Shown: piece after piece, positions 46,376 to 54,984 of the stretch
Layout of the letters: the number at the start of each line of letters is the position of its first letter
Position numbering within the stretch: the stretch's first letter is position 1
Source: Agarivorans litoreus
Lineage (GTDB): Bacteria > Pseudomonadota > Gammaproteobacteria > Enterobacterales > Celerinatantimonadaceae
Reading direction: 5' to 3'
DNA: 64,000 bases
NCBI RefSeq assembly: GCF_019649015.1
Contig: NZ_BLPI01000001.1
Coordinates: 3,839,001-3,903,000 of the forward strand
The notes under the pieces: generated by a model
The model's database searches: none
Told to the model about the DNA's origin: nothing
Seen by the model: only the letters and a program-made list of their open reading frames with translations
Translations under genes and position numbers: made by a program

Positions 46376-47437
46376 ATGTTAGACACTCAATTCGACCCAA
46401 CAGAGCATCCGCACCGTCGGTACAACCCGTTAACTGGACAGTGGATCTTAGTTTCTCCGCATCGTGCTAAGCGCCCGTGGAGCGGCCAAGATGAAACACC
46501 GTCTACTGCTGAGCTTCCTAGCTACGACGAAGGCTGTTTTTTGTGTGCAGGCAATACTCGAATTTCTGGTGATGTTAACCCAAATTATAAGGGGACTTAC
46601 GTATTTGGAAATGACTTTGCCGCATTGATGACAGATTCACCCGACGTGCCTAAGTCAGCCGATCCCTTGTTTACCAGTATGGAAGCACGTGGTTTAAGTC
46701 GAGTGATTTGTTTTTCTCCCGACCATAGCAAAACCTTACCAGAGCTTTCGGTATCCGCTATTCGAGGTGTTATCGACACTTGGAATGAACAAATTGAAGA
46801 ACTTGGCAAAGACTACCTATGGGTTCAGGCTTTCGAGAACAAAGGTGAAACCATGGGCTGTTCTCAGCCTCATCCTCATGGCCAAATTTGGGCCAATAGC
46901 TTTTTACCTAATGAGATTGAGCGTAAAGATAAGCACCTTCGAGAGTATTACCAGCAGCACGGCAGCAACCTTTTAGTTGACTATGCAGCAAAAGAGCAAG
47001 CTGATGGTGTGCGAACGGTTGTTGAAACCGAGCATTGGTTGGCTGTAGTTCCTTATTGGGCTGCATGGCCGTTTGAGACGATGCTACTGCCTAAAGCGCA
47101 TATCCGTCGAATGAGTGAGCTGTCTGATGAGCAACGTGACGATTTGTCTCTTGCCATTAAAAAGTTGACTAGCCGTTATGACAATCTATTTAAGTGTTCA
47201 TTCCCTTACTCAATGGGTTGGCATTATGCGCCTTTCTTTAAGGAAGGGGACACATCTACAGAGCATTGGCAATTACATGCCTTGTTCTACCCACCGCTAT
47301 TACGTAGCGCCAGTGTGCGCAAGTTTATGGTGGGCTACGAAATGCTAGCAGAAAGCCAGCGTGACTTAACCGCCGAACAAGCGGCTGCAAAGCTTCGTGA
47401 CCTAAGTGACGTACATTACAAAGAACAAGATCAGTAA
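46376..47437 (+). CDS. galT: Galactose-1-phosphate uridylyltransferase
   Basis: Exchanges UMP between UDP-glucose and galactose-1-phosphate. The 353-residue protein contains the catalytic His166-Pro-His168-Gly-Gln motif and the Cys-x2-Cys-type zinc site region (Cys-Phe-Leu-Cys-Ala-Gly) near residue 52. It also has Arg-Pro-Trp near the N-terminus, as in E. coli GalT, to which it is nearly equal in length. It lies 57 bp after galE and 11 bp before galK. Confidence 0.95.
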   Translation: MLDTQFDPTEHPHRRYNPLTGQWILVSPHRAKRPWSGQDETPSTAELPSYDEGCFLCAGNTRISGDVNPNYKGTYVFGNDFAALMTDSPDVPKSADPLFTSMEARGLSRVICFSPDHSKTLPELSVSAIRGVIDTWNEQIEELGKDYLWVQAFENKGETMGCSQPHPHGQIWANSFLPNEIERKDKHLREYYQQHGSNLLVDYAAKEQADGVRTVVETEHWLAVVPYWAAWPFETMLLPKAHIRRMSELSDEQRDDLSLAIKKLTSRYDNLFKCSFPYSMGWHYAPFFKEGDTSTEHWQLHALFYPPLLRSASVRKFMVGYEMLAESQRDLTAEQAAAKLRDLSDVHYKEQDQ

Positions 47438-47448
47438 AGGAGTCGATA

Positions 47449-48612
47449 ATGACAGATCGCCAACAACAACTCATTGATAAGGTTGCTAGTGCCTTTACTG
47501 AAATGACCGGGCAAGCACCTGCAAAGCTGATACAAGCACCTGGACGGGTAAACCTTATCGGCGAACATACCGATTATAACGACGGATTTGTATTACCTTG
47601 TGCTATTGATTACCAAGCTGTAGTGGCTGCGTCTCCACGTACAGACAGTATTGTGCGGGTGGTATCAGTAGATTACGGCAATCAAGTTAACCAGTTTGAT
47701 ATAAGCCAGCCTTTGGAATTTGACCAAGACTTGATGTGGGTTAACTACATTCGTGGGGTTATTTCAGTATTGCTGAATAAAGGTTTTACTTTTGCAGGGG
47801 CCGACATTGCAGTGAGTGGTAACGTGCCACAAGGCGCGGGCTTAAGCTCTTCGGCAGCGTTAGAAGTGGTTATTGGCCAAACGTTTAAAACGCTATACGA
47901 ACTGGATGTATCGCAACAGCAACTTGCTTTAATTGGACAAGAAGCTGAAAACAACTTTGTAGGTTGTAACTGCGGCATTATGGACCAACTTATTTCAGCC
48001 GAAGGTGAAGCAAACCACGCCTTGCTTATCGATTGTCGTTCATTAGAAACCAAAGCGGTAGCCATGCCAGAAGATATGGCGGTTGTTATTATTAACAGCA
48101 ACAAAAAACGTGGTTTGGTAGATAGTGAATACAATACTCGTCGTGAGCAATGTGAAGCTGCAGCTAAGGGTTTAGGGGTAAGTTCATTACGTGATGTTAG
48201 TGAAGCGATGTTTGCAGAGAACTCGGCGAGCCTCGATCCTATTGTGGCTAAGCGCGCGCGTCATGTTATTACCGAAAATGCCCGTACGTTGGCTGCATCG
48301 GAAGCGTTAAAAGCCAACGATATGGCAAAGCTGAGTGTGCTAATGGAACAGTCTCATGCTTCTATGCGTGATGATTTCGAAATCACGGTGCCTGAAGTAG
48401 ATGGTCTTGTAGACATTGTTAAGCAAGTGATAGGCGCAGAAGGCGGCGTACGCATGACCGGTGGTGGTTTTGGTGGTTGTATTGTGGCCTTGGTGCCACC
48501 TGCTTTAGTGGATGACGTTTGCCAAGCTGTTGAACAGAAGTACCAAGCATTAACAGGGTTAAAAGAAAGCATTTATGTGTGTAAGGCAATGCCAGGAGCA
48601 GGTGCTATTTAG
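47449..48612 (+). CDS. galK: Galactokinase
   Basis: Phosphorylates galactose at C1 with ATP (GHMP kinase family). The 387-residue protein has the galactose-binding signature [13 protein letters not shown]. The ATP-binding Pro-x-Gly-Ala-Gly-Leu-Ser-Ser-Ser-Ala and the late Gly-Gly-Gly-Phe-Gly-Gly motif are also present. A clear aaaggag ribosome site precedes the ATG. It ends the gal operon; no strong terminator follows, only a weak hairpin at 48672-48690. Confidence 0.95.
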   Translation: MTDRQQQLIDKVASAFTEMTGQAPAKLIQAPGRVNLIGEHTDYNDGFVLPCAIDYQAVVAASPRTDSIVRVVSVDYGNQVNQFDISQPLEFDQDLMWVNYIRGVISVLLNKGFTFAGADIAVSGNVPQGAGLSSSAALEVVIGQTFKTLYELDVSQQQLALIGQEAENNFVGCNCGIMDQLISAEGEANHALLIDCRSLETKAVAMPEDMAVVIINSNKKRGLVDSEYNTRREQCEAAAKGLGVSSLRDVSEAMFAENSASLDPIVAKRARHVITENARTLAASEALKANDMAKLSVLMEQSHASMRDDFEITVPEVDGLVDIVKQVIGAEGGVRMTGGGFGGCIVALVPPALVDDVCQAVEQKYQALTGLKESIYVCKAMPGAGAI

Positions 48613-48708
48613 TACCTAAGTGCTAGTGTAAAAGCCTCGACTTGATAGCAAAGTGGTTACGCTAAGGTAAGGATCTCTATACTCAAGAGATAGCTTAAGC
48701 GTATTTTG

Positions 48709-48828
48709 TTAGAATAGGGTACCTAAAGGAAGCAGGGTGGTTGATTGTAAGAACAACCCTGTGTTTCTTCTTAACTGCTCGAGTTCTTGTTTAAATTCTG
48801 TTGTATTTCTTCTGTTGGTTTTCGTCAC
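48709..48828 (-). pseudogene. Possible remnant of an IS3-family OrfA N-terminus
   Basis: From a GTG at 48828 the - strand reads Val-Thr-Lys-Thr-Asn-Arg-Arg-Asn-Thr-Thr-Glu-Phe-Lys-Gln-Glu, much like the start of IS3-family OrfA proteins (Met-Thr-Lys...Arg-Arg...Glu-Phe-Lys). The similarity fades after about 20 residues and a stop follows at 48709. No terminal repeats are visible. Chance similarity is possible. Confidence 0.25.
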
Positions 48829-48893
48829 TAAGCACTTTAATGATTGGCTTATATTCCAATATTCAAGCATCCTTATTGATAAAAGCAGAACAA

Positions 48894-48921
48894 AATGCCG
48901 CTTAAGCAAATAAGCGGCATT
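48894..48921 (-). terminator. Intrinsic terminator after the rhodanese gene
   Basis: An 11-base perfect stem (48894-48904 with 48911-48921) around a six-base loop. On the - strand it is followed by a run of T (plus-strand AAAA at 48892-48895). It lies about 30 bp past the rhodanese stop. Confidence 0.75.
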
Positions 48922-48949
48922 GAAACAAATACAAGGTTTTAGCTGTGAG

Positions 48950-50236
48950 TTACAATAACTCGATGCCATTATCTTTAGCTACATCTGCAAAACTATCATT
49001 TAGAAAGCTCACATTGGTATAACCTTTGTTTGTTAATAATGTGTAGGCTAATGAAGCTCGCGAGCCCCCCGCACAGTGAAAAATGACTAAGCTATCTTTA
49101 GGGATTTGGGCTAAATTTTGGTCTAGTTCAGCGAGAGGGATATGTATCGACCCCTTAACTCTTCCATGACTAAGTTCTTCGCTATCTCGCACATCGATGA
49201 TAGTTGCAGTGCCTTGTTTAGCAGCCTTAACAAACTCTTTTTCGTCTATCGCTCCTTTAGCTTGTTTTTTCTCGTAAACTAATTGATTTAGCACTTCACC
49301 ACTAGGCAAGTTTTCAGCCGCCCATTGATTAAGCCCACCTTTTAAAATAGAAACATTTTTGAATTTCCAAAAACTTAATATTTCGTAAGCTTCAATAGCC
49401 TCATCGGTATCATCAGCGTCTGCCACTATGATAATCGGTGCCTTCTTATCCCTTAAGTTAAATATGGTACGTTGGCCAATGGCTACTTTTTCTTGGTTCA
49501 TTTTCTGGTGCATAGCCAACAGTTGATCAGAAGGTAAACTTACCGCTCCTGCTACCGATGATGATGGCTTTGTTCGTACGTCCAAAATTACATGGTGTTT
49601 ATCTAGATTTTGCATTAACCACTTAGGATTAACATGAGTAGGGTAAACTTCTGCTTTCCAAGCCGGATACCCTTGCACGTAGGCTTTGACATTAGTGTAG
49701 CCCATAGCTTTAGCTATCTTCAGAGCCTTAGGACTTAGCGGGCAAGTTACTCCTCCACAATAAAAAACCACTAATTGGCTTTTATCCTTTGGTAACCAAT
49801 CTAAATTGTCTTCTAGTTTGTTGGACGGTGTCGCTTTGGCGCTTGGAATATGCCCTTGTTGATAAATGGCTAGCGGTCTCGCATCGCCTACAAATACTGG
49901 TTCACCACTTTCCAGTAAATCGGCGAGCTCATCGGTATCAATCACAAGCTCGTCGGGTAGTTTTACTAGTATACGTTTAATACTAGAGGCAAGGTTGTCA
50001 TCATTTACTTCCGCTTTAAACTTAGTATTTACCGTTAAATCTTTGAACGACTCCGCATCAACTAGGGTTGTGTCTTCATTGAATTTTATAACCTTAACCT
50101 GTTTAGTTTTTGGGTTTAAGTATTGAATAATCTTAGCGCTTTGTGAAATAGATTGAATTTTCCCAACCACTTCTTCAGCCATCAGCGACAGGGGGGCAAA
50201 TATTAATGTCGCTATAATCATCATTTTCTTGAACAT
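48950..50236 (-). CDS. Secreted multi-rhodanese-domain protein
   Basis: A 428-residue periplasmic protein with a signal peptide cut near residue 20 (Leu-Met-Ala/Glu-Glu). A small N-terminal beta domain is followed by three rhodanese-like domains. The first has an active-site Cys160 (Tyr-Cys-Gly-Gly-Val-Thr-Cys) and the third has Cys388 (His-Cys-Ala-Gly-Gly-Ser-Arg). The middle one has Ala-Asp-Ala-Asp-Asp in the loop position and no Cys, so it is probably structural. Rhodaneses carry sulfane sulfur from thiosulfate or polysulfide. Its position after an octaheme tetrathionate-type cytochrome and a cytochrome b points to periplasmic sulfur metabolism. Substrate and partners are inferred. Confidence 0.8.
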   Translation of the reverse strand: MFKKMMIIATLIFAPLSLMAEEVVGKIQSISQSAKIIQYLNPKTKQVKVIKFNEDTTLVDAESFKDLTVNTKFKAEVNDDNLASSIKRILVKLPDELVIDTDELADLLESGEPVFVGDARPLAIYQQGHIPSAKATPSNKLEDNLDWLPKDKSQLVVFYCGGVTCPLSPKALKIAKAMGYTNVKAYVQGYPAWKAEVYPTHVNPKWLMQNLDKHHVILDVRTKPSSSVAGAVSLPSDQLLAMHQKMNQEKVAIGQRTIFNLRDKKAPIIIVADADDTDEAIEAYEILSFWKFKNVSILKGGLNQWAAENLPSGEVLNQLVYEKKQAKGAIDEKEFVKAAKQGTATIIDVRDSEELSHGRVKGSIHIPLAELDQNLAQIPKDSLVIFHCAGGSRASLAYTLLTNKGYTNVSFLNDSFADVAKDNGIELL

Positions 50237-50315
50237 AGGATCCCTCCAAGTTTCTAAGCTAGGCAGTGAATTAGCAAAGCTAAAAACATAGTGTTAGTAG
50301 ACGTTGTTCTGTACC

Positions 50316-50660
50316 TTAATCACAAGCTGCTAACTCGCCACTATCGGCTGCGTACTTAATCGCAAAATCTTTTAGATCTGGTGCAATCGCCAAAAATTTA
50401 TCACTCTGTAGAAATTCACTCGCCTCTGGGTGTTTCTTGGTATACGTTTTGATGAATTTTTTAGCATCTTTTTTAAAATAGCGTTTCCACTCTACCTTTA
50501 AGTGTTGTCCAGCAAAGTCTTGTCCGTTATAGCCAAATAGTGGCTTTAAGTACTCCAAATAGTACTCTTGCCCCTTTGCTGCGTCTGCTAGTACTCCAGT
50601 AGACAACATTGCAATAGTGCTACCGAGTACTAGTTGTTTGATAAAAGAACCTCTCTTCAT
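50316..50660 (-). CDS. Small periplasmic protein of unknown function in the octaheme cytochrome cluster
   Basis: A 114-residue protein with a clear signal peptide (about 25 residues, ending Val-Leu-Ala-Asp). The mature part is rich in Lys and aromatic residues, with a Phe-Gly-Tyr-Asn-Gly-Gln-Asp-Phe-Ala segment. The end is Asp-Phe-Ala-Ile-Lys-Tyr-Ala-Ala-Asp-Ser-Gly. This layout recalls small monohaem cytochrome c proteins, but there is no Cys-x-x-Cys-His and only one Cys, near the C-terminus. It therefore cannot bind haem in the usual way. It may be a cytochrome relative that lost haem or a chaperone/partner of the neighbours. The function is not known. Confidence 0.6.
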   Translation of the reverse strand: MKRGSFIKQLVLGSTIAMLSTGVLADAAKGQEYYLEYLKPLFGYNGQDFAGQHLKVEWKRYFKKDAKKFIKTYTKKHPEASEFLQSDKFLAIAPDLKDFAIKYAADSGELAACD

Positions 50661-50683
50661 TATTGCTACCTCTATGCGCTGAT

Positions 50684-51292
50684 TTAGTAATTGTTAGATT
50701 CGTCGTCTGATTCTTTTCCGCTTAACATGGCTCGCAGGTGACTAGACAGCTTGCGACCTAAGGTGATCAGGTATAGGTGAACTAATAGAAATGCGATAAG
50801 CGTATAGGCACAAAATGTATGAACAACAGCAATTAAGCCAATTTGTTCTATAAGGCCTGCCGCGCGTAGCTCTGGAAAGAAGAAAAATATTAGACCAGTA
50901 ATAATCTGCAAAGGGATCAATACAAACAACACGCCTAGATAGGCTAGGCGCTGTAATGGGTTGAATTTATTTTCTGCCGACATATGATGAGGATGCTCCT
51001 CGCCAATAAAAACGCCATACAGATAAAATCTTAGCACCACGTCAAGACCATTCTTGTTAGGCACAAATTGTTTCCACTCACCGGTGGTAAATATCCAAGT
51101 GAAAATAAGCACTACTAGTGCCGACCAAATGAAGCCAGCCCAATGGTGAAAATTAGAACTTTCGCCAAAACCAAACAGTTTAATAGACCCATGCAGCTCA
51201 AGCCCCGTGAGCATTAGTAATAGTACCAATGTGGCTTGGCCCCAGTGCCAAAAGCGTTCAAAACGTTTAAATATCATCACCGCTTTACTCAT
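50684..51292 (-). CDS. Membrane cytochrome b (thiosulfate reductase/Ni-Fe hydrogenase b-type subunit family)
   Basis: A 202-residue integral membrane protein with four hydrophobic helices and conserved His in the helices: His16 in Arg-Phe-Trp-His-Trp, His in the second helix (Asn-Phe-His-His-Trp-Ala-Gly), and His in the fourth (Val-His-Thr-Phe and Leu-Val-His-Leu). These match the two-haem cytochrome b561-like family that passes electrons from quinol. It sits 11 bp after the octaheme gene, so it is most likely the quinol-oxidising partner of that enzyme. Confidence 0.83.
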   Translation of the reverse strand: MSKAVMIFKRFERFWHWGQATLVLLLMLTGLELHGSIKLFGFGESSNFHHWAGFIWSALVVLIFTWIFTTGEWKQFVPNKNGLDVVLRFYLYGVFIGEEHPHHMSAENKFNPLQRLAYLGVLFVLIPLQIITGLIFFFFPELRAAGLIEQIGLIAVVHTFCAYTLIAFLLVHLYLITLGRKLSSHLRAMLSGKESDDESNNY

Positions 51293-51303
51293 ATTGGTGC
51301 CCC

Positions 51304-52923
51304 TTAATGTTCACGGTTGTTAGACTTGCGGCGACGAAGGGTAAATATCCGCATCAAAGCGTGTAATACAACGCCGACCAATCCACCCCAGATAGCCAAG
51401 GCACCAAAACATTCTACAAAACGATTGCTGTCGCGGCCCACTAAGTAGAAATCAGTAAGGCCATTCAAGCGGCTGTTTTTGCTATGACAAGCAACACAAG
51501 ATAAGGATTCATTTGCAGGGGCAACCATGTGTTTAATCGGCCAATATCCATTAGTTTCTATGAAGTTGTAACTACCACTAAACTCCAGGTTATTGAGTTT
51601 GGCACCGGCAATTAGTGCTTTTTCCCAATTGAGTTCAGTCCAAAACGCGCCTGTACCCGCTCTGCCGTATAACTTTATTGGTAGTATGCGCTTAAGTTCT
51701 GTATCGTATGGCTGCTTGCCCTTATGTACTTTAAATGGCCAGATACGAGCTTCAGGGTCACTATAACTACCTGTAGGGGGGTTAATGTCGATAGGAGATT
51801 GGCTTGGATCGATCGTATCTAATAGGGTCATTTGTTTAAGTTCACCTTTGTACCAGTGATATTCTGGCGTTACGTTCCTTCCCCAGGTAAACGTTCCTTT
51901 TTTGCTCATATATGCGTGTTGCTCAACGCCATCAAAAATCTTATCTTCAACAAAAGGTTTGCCATCCTTAGTTTGTCCGGCTGTTGACCAATCCCAAGAT
52001 AGCTTGGTTAAGTAAGGTCCCCGAGCCATTTCTGGGATGTGGCATGATGTACAGGCTACTTTTGCGGTGTGTATGTCGATGTGCCTTTTATTGTGAGGAG
52101 TAGCACTGTGGCAGGACTCGCAGGAAACATTGTTACCTTGCCGACTCGCTCGGCCCATGTTGAGCTGATGGTCGAGAAATGCCTTTCGGTCGTTGTAACG
52201 ACCAGAGATTTTGTGTTCGCTGGCGCTGTGGCAGTCTTGACAGGAGAAATCTAGTTTTTCAGGGCTCATATGAACATCCAGTTCATATTCAGGGGCAATC
52301 AGTGAAAGATCGGTATCGCCATGTTTTACTCCGTTACCACCGCCTCCATTAGCGTGACAAGCTAAACAGTTTTCGCGTGCTGGTTTACCGACATGGGTTG
52401 CCACATATTGAAGGTCCACCGCTTTTTGTAGCTTTCCGCCAATTATTTTATCTTCATAATAAGGGTGACCAGAAGTGGCGGCAGACTTTTTATAAGTAGC
52501 AGTTGTATCGTGACAAACTAGGCAGTCTACGTTTTCTTCAGCTTCTAAATCAAAGTCTTCGTTGCGCCAACCATAACCCGCATGGCATTGGGTGCAACTT
52601 TCATTTCCTTTGGCAGATACGCAATAATTGTTAAAACCATTTTTGGCTTTACCTACTTCAATGCCATCGACTTTTTTTGACCAGGTCCAATGGAACGTTT
52701 TATGAACTTGCTTGGCTGCCTCTGTATGACACTCTAGACAGGCCTCTGTTACATCAGGTGCATAGTCAAACTCCTGATTTAACGCTTCAAAGCTAGAGTG
52801 ATCCGCGGTACTTACAATTGAAGTAACTGATTGATTGAGGCTAGGCTCTGGTTCTGCTGTTGAAGCCAAACTTAAGCTAGAGCAGTTAATTAGTAACACC
52901 AACAATGCAATTGATTTATTCAT
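51304..52923 (-). CDS. otr: Octaheme c-type cytochrome, tetrathionate reductase (Otr) family
   Basis: A 539-residue periplasmic multihaem protein. After a signal peptide (about 22 residues) it carries exactly eight Cys-x-x-Cys-His motifs, starting at Cys62, 110, 134, 186, 228, 268, 291 and 476. The long gap before the eighth matches the Otr layout. A C-terminal membrane helix (about 506-526) followed by an Arg/Lys-rich tail anchors it to the inner membrane. Otr from Shewanella reduces tetrathionate, nitrite and hydroxylamine in vitro. The physiological substrate is uncertain. It is first in a four-gene - strand cluster with a cytochrome b, a small periplasmic protein and a rhodanese protein. 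Confidence 0.87.
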   Translation of the reverse strand: MNKSIALLVLLINCSSLSLASTAEPEPSLNQSVTSIVSTADHSSFEALNQEFDYAPDVTEACLECHTEAAKQVHKTFHWTWSKKVDGIEVGKAKNGFNNYCVSAKGNESCTQCHAGYGWRNEDFDLEAEENVDCLVCHDTTATYKKSAATSGHPYYEDKIIGGKLQKAVDLQYVATHVGKPARENCLACHANGGGGNGVKHGDTDLSLIAPEYELDVHMSPEKLDFSCQDCHSASEHKISGRYNDRKAFLDHQLNMGRASRQGNNVSCESCHSATPHNKRHIDIHTAKVACTSCHIPEMARGPYLTKLSWDWSTAGQTKDGKPFVEDKIFDGVEQHAYMSKKGTFTWGRNVTPEYHWYKGELKQMTLLDTIDPSQSPIDINPPTGSYSDPEARIWPFKVHKGKQPYDTELKRILPIKLYGRAGTGAFWTELNWEKALIAGAKLNNLEFSGSYNFIETNGYWPIKHMVAPANESLSCVACHSKNSRLNGLTDFYLVGRDSNRFVECFGALAIWGGLVGVVLHALMRIFTLRRRKSNNREH

Positions 52924-53581
52924 CTATCCTTGATATCCCTCGATGTTTAGCTCACTTAATGTTGCTTAGCACCGTATCCTTTAATGTCTAAGATTTCGGT
53001 GCTTATACTTCCTGCTTAAATCAATAACCAAGACCAAACGAAGAGAAGCTTAACTAAATAACTTTATATTAAGTATTAGCTAATGTAATAATTGCTGAAT
53101 TAATAATTGCTAATATAGTTAATCTGGCTGGGCTATTTTTATGGATGAAACACAAATACGAGTAAAAATGGAAAAATGTGGCCAATAGTTGATGCAGATT
53201 AATTTTTGAGGACGTTCAACACCTAGCCATTGTTATTTTGCAGTCACTAAAGTGGCCTCTCCGCATAGGGCTCAAAGTATTGTTGCTCGATTTTTAAGGA
53301 TGACTCTCTCGCGTTGAGCCGGCCAGGCCTCTGCCGATTCAATAATTAGCGATGTACTGCGGTATTGAATTTGCAGCCTCAACGGATAATTATTTCTTGT
53401 GTATTCGGTTAGTATCTTTGGGTTTTCAGGCCTTACCAGATGGCAATTAGATAGGGATTAGGCATCGGATATACAGTTTCAATTTTACGATAAAAGGGGA
53501 CTTTAGATTTTAGGGTGGGATAGGGCGAGCCTAAACAGCGGTGTGTTTAAGATACTGTATATATAAACTTTTGATTTTAGC
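52924..53581. other. Gene-free region upstream of the octaheme cytochrome gene
   Basis: 658 bp with no supported gene on either strand. It must contain the promoter of the - strand octaheme operon. The only ordered feature noticed is an 11-bp direct repeat, taataattgct, at 53087-53097 and 53102-53112. The right part (53209-53470) is of mixed composition with scattered small hairpins and may be a decayed gene, but no reading frame can be argued. Confidence 0.5.
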
Positions 53582-53657
53582 TGGCGTCCCCTACAGGATT
53601 CGAACCTGTGTCTAAGACTTAGGAGGTCCTTGTTCTATCCAGCTGAACTAAGGGGAC
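53582..53657 (-). tRNA. tRNA-Arg (anticodon CCT)
   Basis: On the - strand the sequence folds as a cloverleaf. The acceptor stem GTCCCCT pairs with AGGGGAC, the D arm contains AGCTGGA, the anticodon stem AGGAC/GTCTT holds loop CTCCTAA with anticodon CCT, and the T arm contains GGTTCGAATCC. The CCA end is encoded (53582-53584). It reads the rare AGG arginine codon. It lies between the octaheme promoter region and flgT. Confidence 0.95.
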
Positions 53658-53665
53658 ACTAAAGT

Positions 53666-53695
53666 AAGGCGCACAGCTAGTATACTGTGCGCCTT
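53666..53695 (-). terminator. Strong stem-loop between flgT and tRNA-Arg
   Basis: An 11-base perfect stem (53666-53676 with 53685-53695) encloses an eight-base loop, 38 bp beyond the flgT stop. On the - strand only a short T-rich tract follows, so termination may be partial. It could also be a processing site in front of the tRNA. Confidence 0.55.
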
Positions 53696-53732
53696 CATTA
53701 TACTCAGCTTTAACTTTATGAAAAGCAAAGCC

Positions 53733-54875
53733 TTACTGTTTGCTTACTAAGTCACCAAGTTGAATATTTGCTGTCATGCTTGGGTCAACCGCTACCACGA
53801 TGGCACTGTCTTGATACACCTGTTCAATTCGTACCATGCTGTCTGCCATAATCTGCTCTTGACGTGGAATGTCCCAATTGCCCCAATGGTAGTTTTGATG
53901 AATCAAATTTAACAACATACCACGGTTAAGTTGATTAGCTTTTCCTAGATTAATTTGCCAACGATCTGGTCCTAGCACTTTAACTACACTGCCTTGTAAA
54001 GGTTGGCAAGCCAGCAGAGCATCAACTTCGGTTACAATGTGTTGTAGCGTGCTATTTACCGTTTCTCCGTAGGACGATAACCAAAACTCTGCTGAGTAGG
54101 GCGAGATTACCTCTCTGGCGTCAAATTCCCAAGGCGCGTTAACAGAAAAGCGCTTGTTGTAGATTTCCTCTAAATCAATGGCGTTGTACACGCGTGCGTT
54201 AACCACAAAGTAGCGTTGCGGGTAGCTAAGGTTAATAAATTTTGGTTTATGTACCTGGTCTAATGAAATGTTTTCAATTTCCAACCCAAGTAAGTACTGA
54301 GCACCGTAACGATCGGCTACATCTTTAATACCTTTGTAGTTGTGCTCACCGGGCTTGTAGTAGTTTAGTGGCAGTTTAGGAGGGTGCTTAACGTTAAACT
54401 GATTGCCGACCTGCCTAGCAATATCGTAAGTACGTTGTTCAATGGCTGGCGATAGCTCTTGTAATTGACCTACTCGAGCTTGATGCTGTTGCTTCAAAAA
54501 AGGAGGCAGTAATAGCATGTTTTTGCTGTAGCCACTGGCTTTACATTGACTAGCGGCCGGAAATACGTCGGCTTGCAAAATAATATAGTATTGCTGGCCA
54601 TGATTACCTTCGTCTAGCACTGTTAGGTTATGTAATGAACCTTTTGAAACCACTTCGATTTGATCAAGCGTGAGCTTTCCGCCAGATACTTTGCTGATGC
54701 TGGTTACTGAAGCGCCTGAATACAATAAAAGCTGCTTAACTGCATCTTGGGTGGCTAAGCTTTTCGCTTGCTCAAAATCATTGTTAACGATGGTGGCTTG
54801 ACCTTTAGCCTCGTACCATACCGCGTGTGTCGACATGCTGATTAGCATCCCCAACAAAAGAATTATCTGTTTCAT
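53733..54875 (-). CDS. flgT: Flagellar H-ring assembly protein FlgT
   Basis: A 380-residue secreted protein. FlgT forms the H ring around the basal body and helps assemble the T ring and stator in sodium-driven polar flagella of Vibrio and relatives. It has a signal peptide (residues 1-18, ending Thr-His-Ala), an N-terminal domain with Trp-Tyr-Glu-Ala-Lys-Gly-Gln-Ala, a middle domain with the Arg-Tyr-Gly-Ala-Gln-Tyr-Leu-Leu-Gly segment, and a C-terminal domain. The length is as in Vibrio FlgT. An aggaggg ribosome site precedes the ATG. It is divergent from flgO. Confidence 0.88.
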   Translation of the reverse strand: MKQIILLLGMLISMSTHAVWYEAKGQATIVNNDFEQAKSLATQDAVKQLLLYSGASVTSISKVSGGKLTLDQIEVVSKGSLHNLTVLDEGNHGQQYYIILQADVFPAASQCKASGYSKNMLLLPPFLKQQHQARVGQLQELSPAIEQRTYDIARQVGNQFNVKHPPKLPLNYYKPGEHNYKGIKDVADRYGAQYLLGLEIENISLDQVHKPKFINLSYPQRYFVVNARVYNAIDLEEIYNKRFSVNAPWEFDAREVISPYSAEFWLSSYGETVNSTLQHIVTEVDALLACQPLQGSVVKVLGPDRWQINLGKANQLNRGMLLNLIHQNYHWGNWDIPRQEQIMADSMVRIEQVYQDSAIVVAVDPSMTANIQLGDLVSKQ

Positions 54876-54901
54876 AAGGCCCTCCTATTGTTTGGGAGTA
54901 A

Positions 54902-54916
54902 GCAATAACTATACCT
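54902..54916 (-). promoter_or_regulatory. Weak sigma-54-type promoter candidate for flgT
   Basis: On the - strand AGGTATAGTTATTGCT has the essential GG and GC spaced by ten bases and a good TTGCT -12 element, but a poor -24 box. A start from it would leave a leader of about 15 bases that still contains the ribosome site. Confidence 0.35.
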
Positions 54917-54940
54917 GAAGTTAAACGCTATTTTTTTGAC

Positions 54941-54956
54941 TGGAACGGTTATTGCT
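54941..54956 (+). promoter_or_regulatory. Sigma-54 promoter of flgO
   Basis: TGGAACG-GTTA-TTGCT matches the consensus TGGCACG-N4-TTGCW, with one change in the -24 box and exact GG-N10-GC spacing. The expected start is near 54967, 18 bases before the flgO ATG, leaving the ggaggag ribosome site in the leader. Confidence 0.8.
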
Positions 54957-54984
54957 AGGGACAGGAGAGTCGGAGGAGATTGAT

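Larger units (their letters stand above)
48613..48949. other. Intergenic region after galK
   Basis: The 337 bp hold no intact gene. They contain a weak hairpin (48672-48690), a possible transposase remnant on the - strand (48709-48828), and a strong stem-loop at 48894-48921 that terminates the rhodanese operon. Confidence 0.6.

Noticed and set aside
52924-53050. TTGAT/ATCAA-like segments upstream of the octaheme gene as an FNR box
   Set aside because: Half-sites are not correctly spaced (no TTGAT-N4-ATCAA), so anaerobic FNR control cannot be claimed from the sequence.
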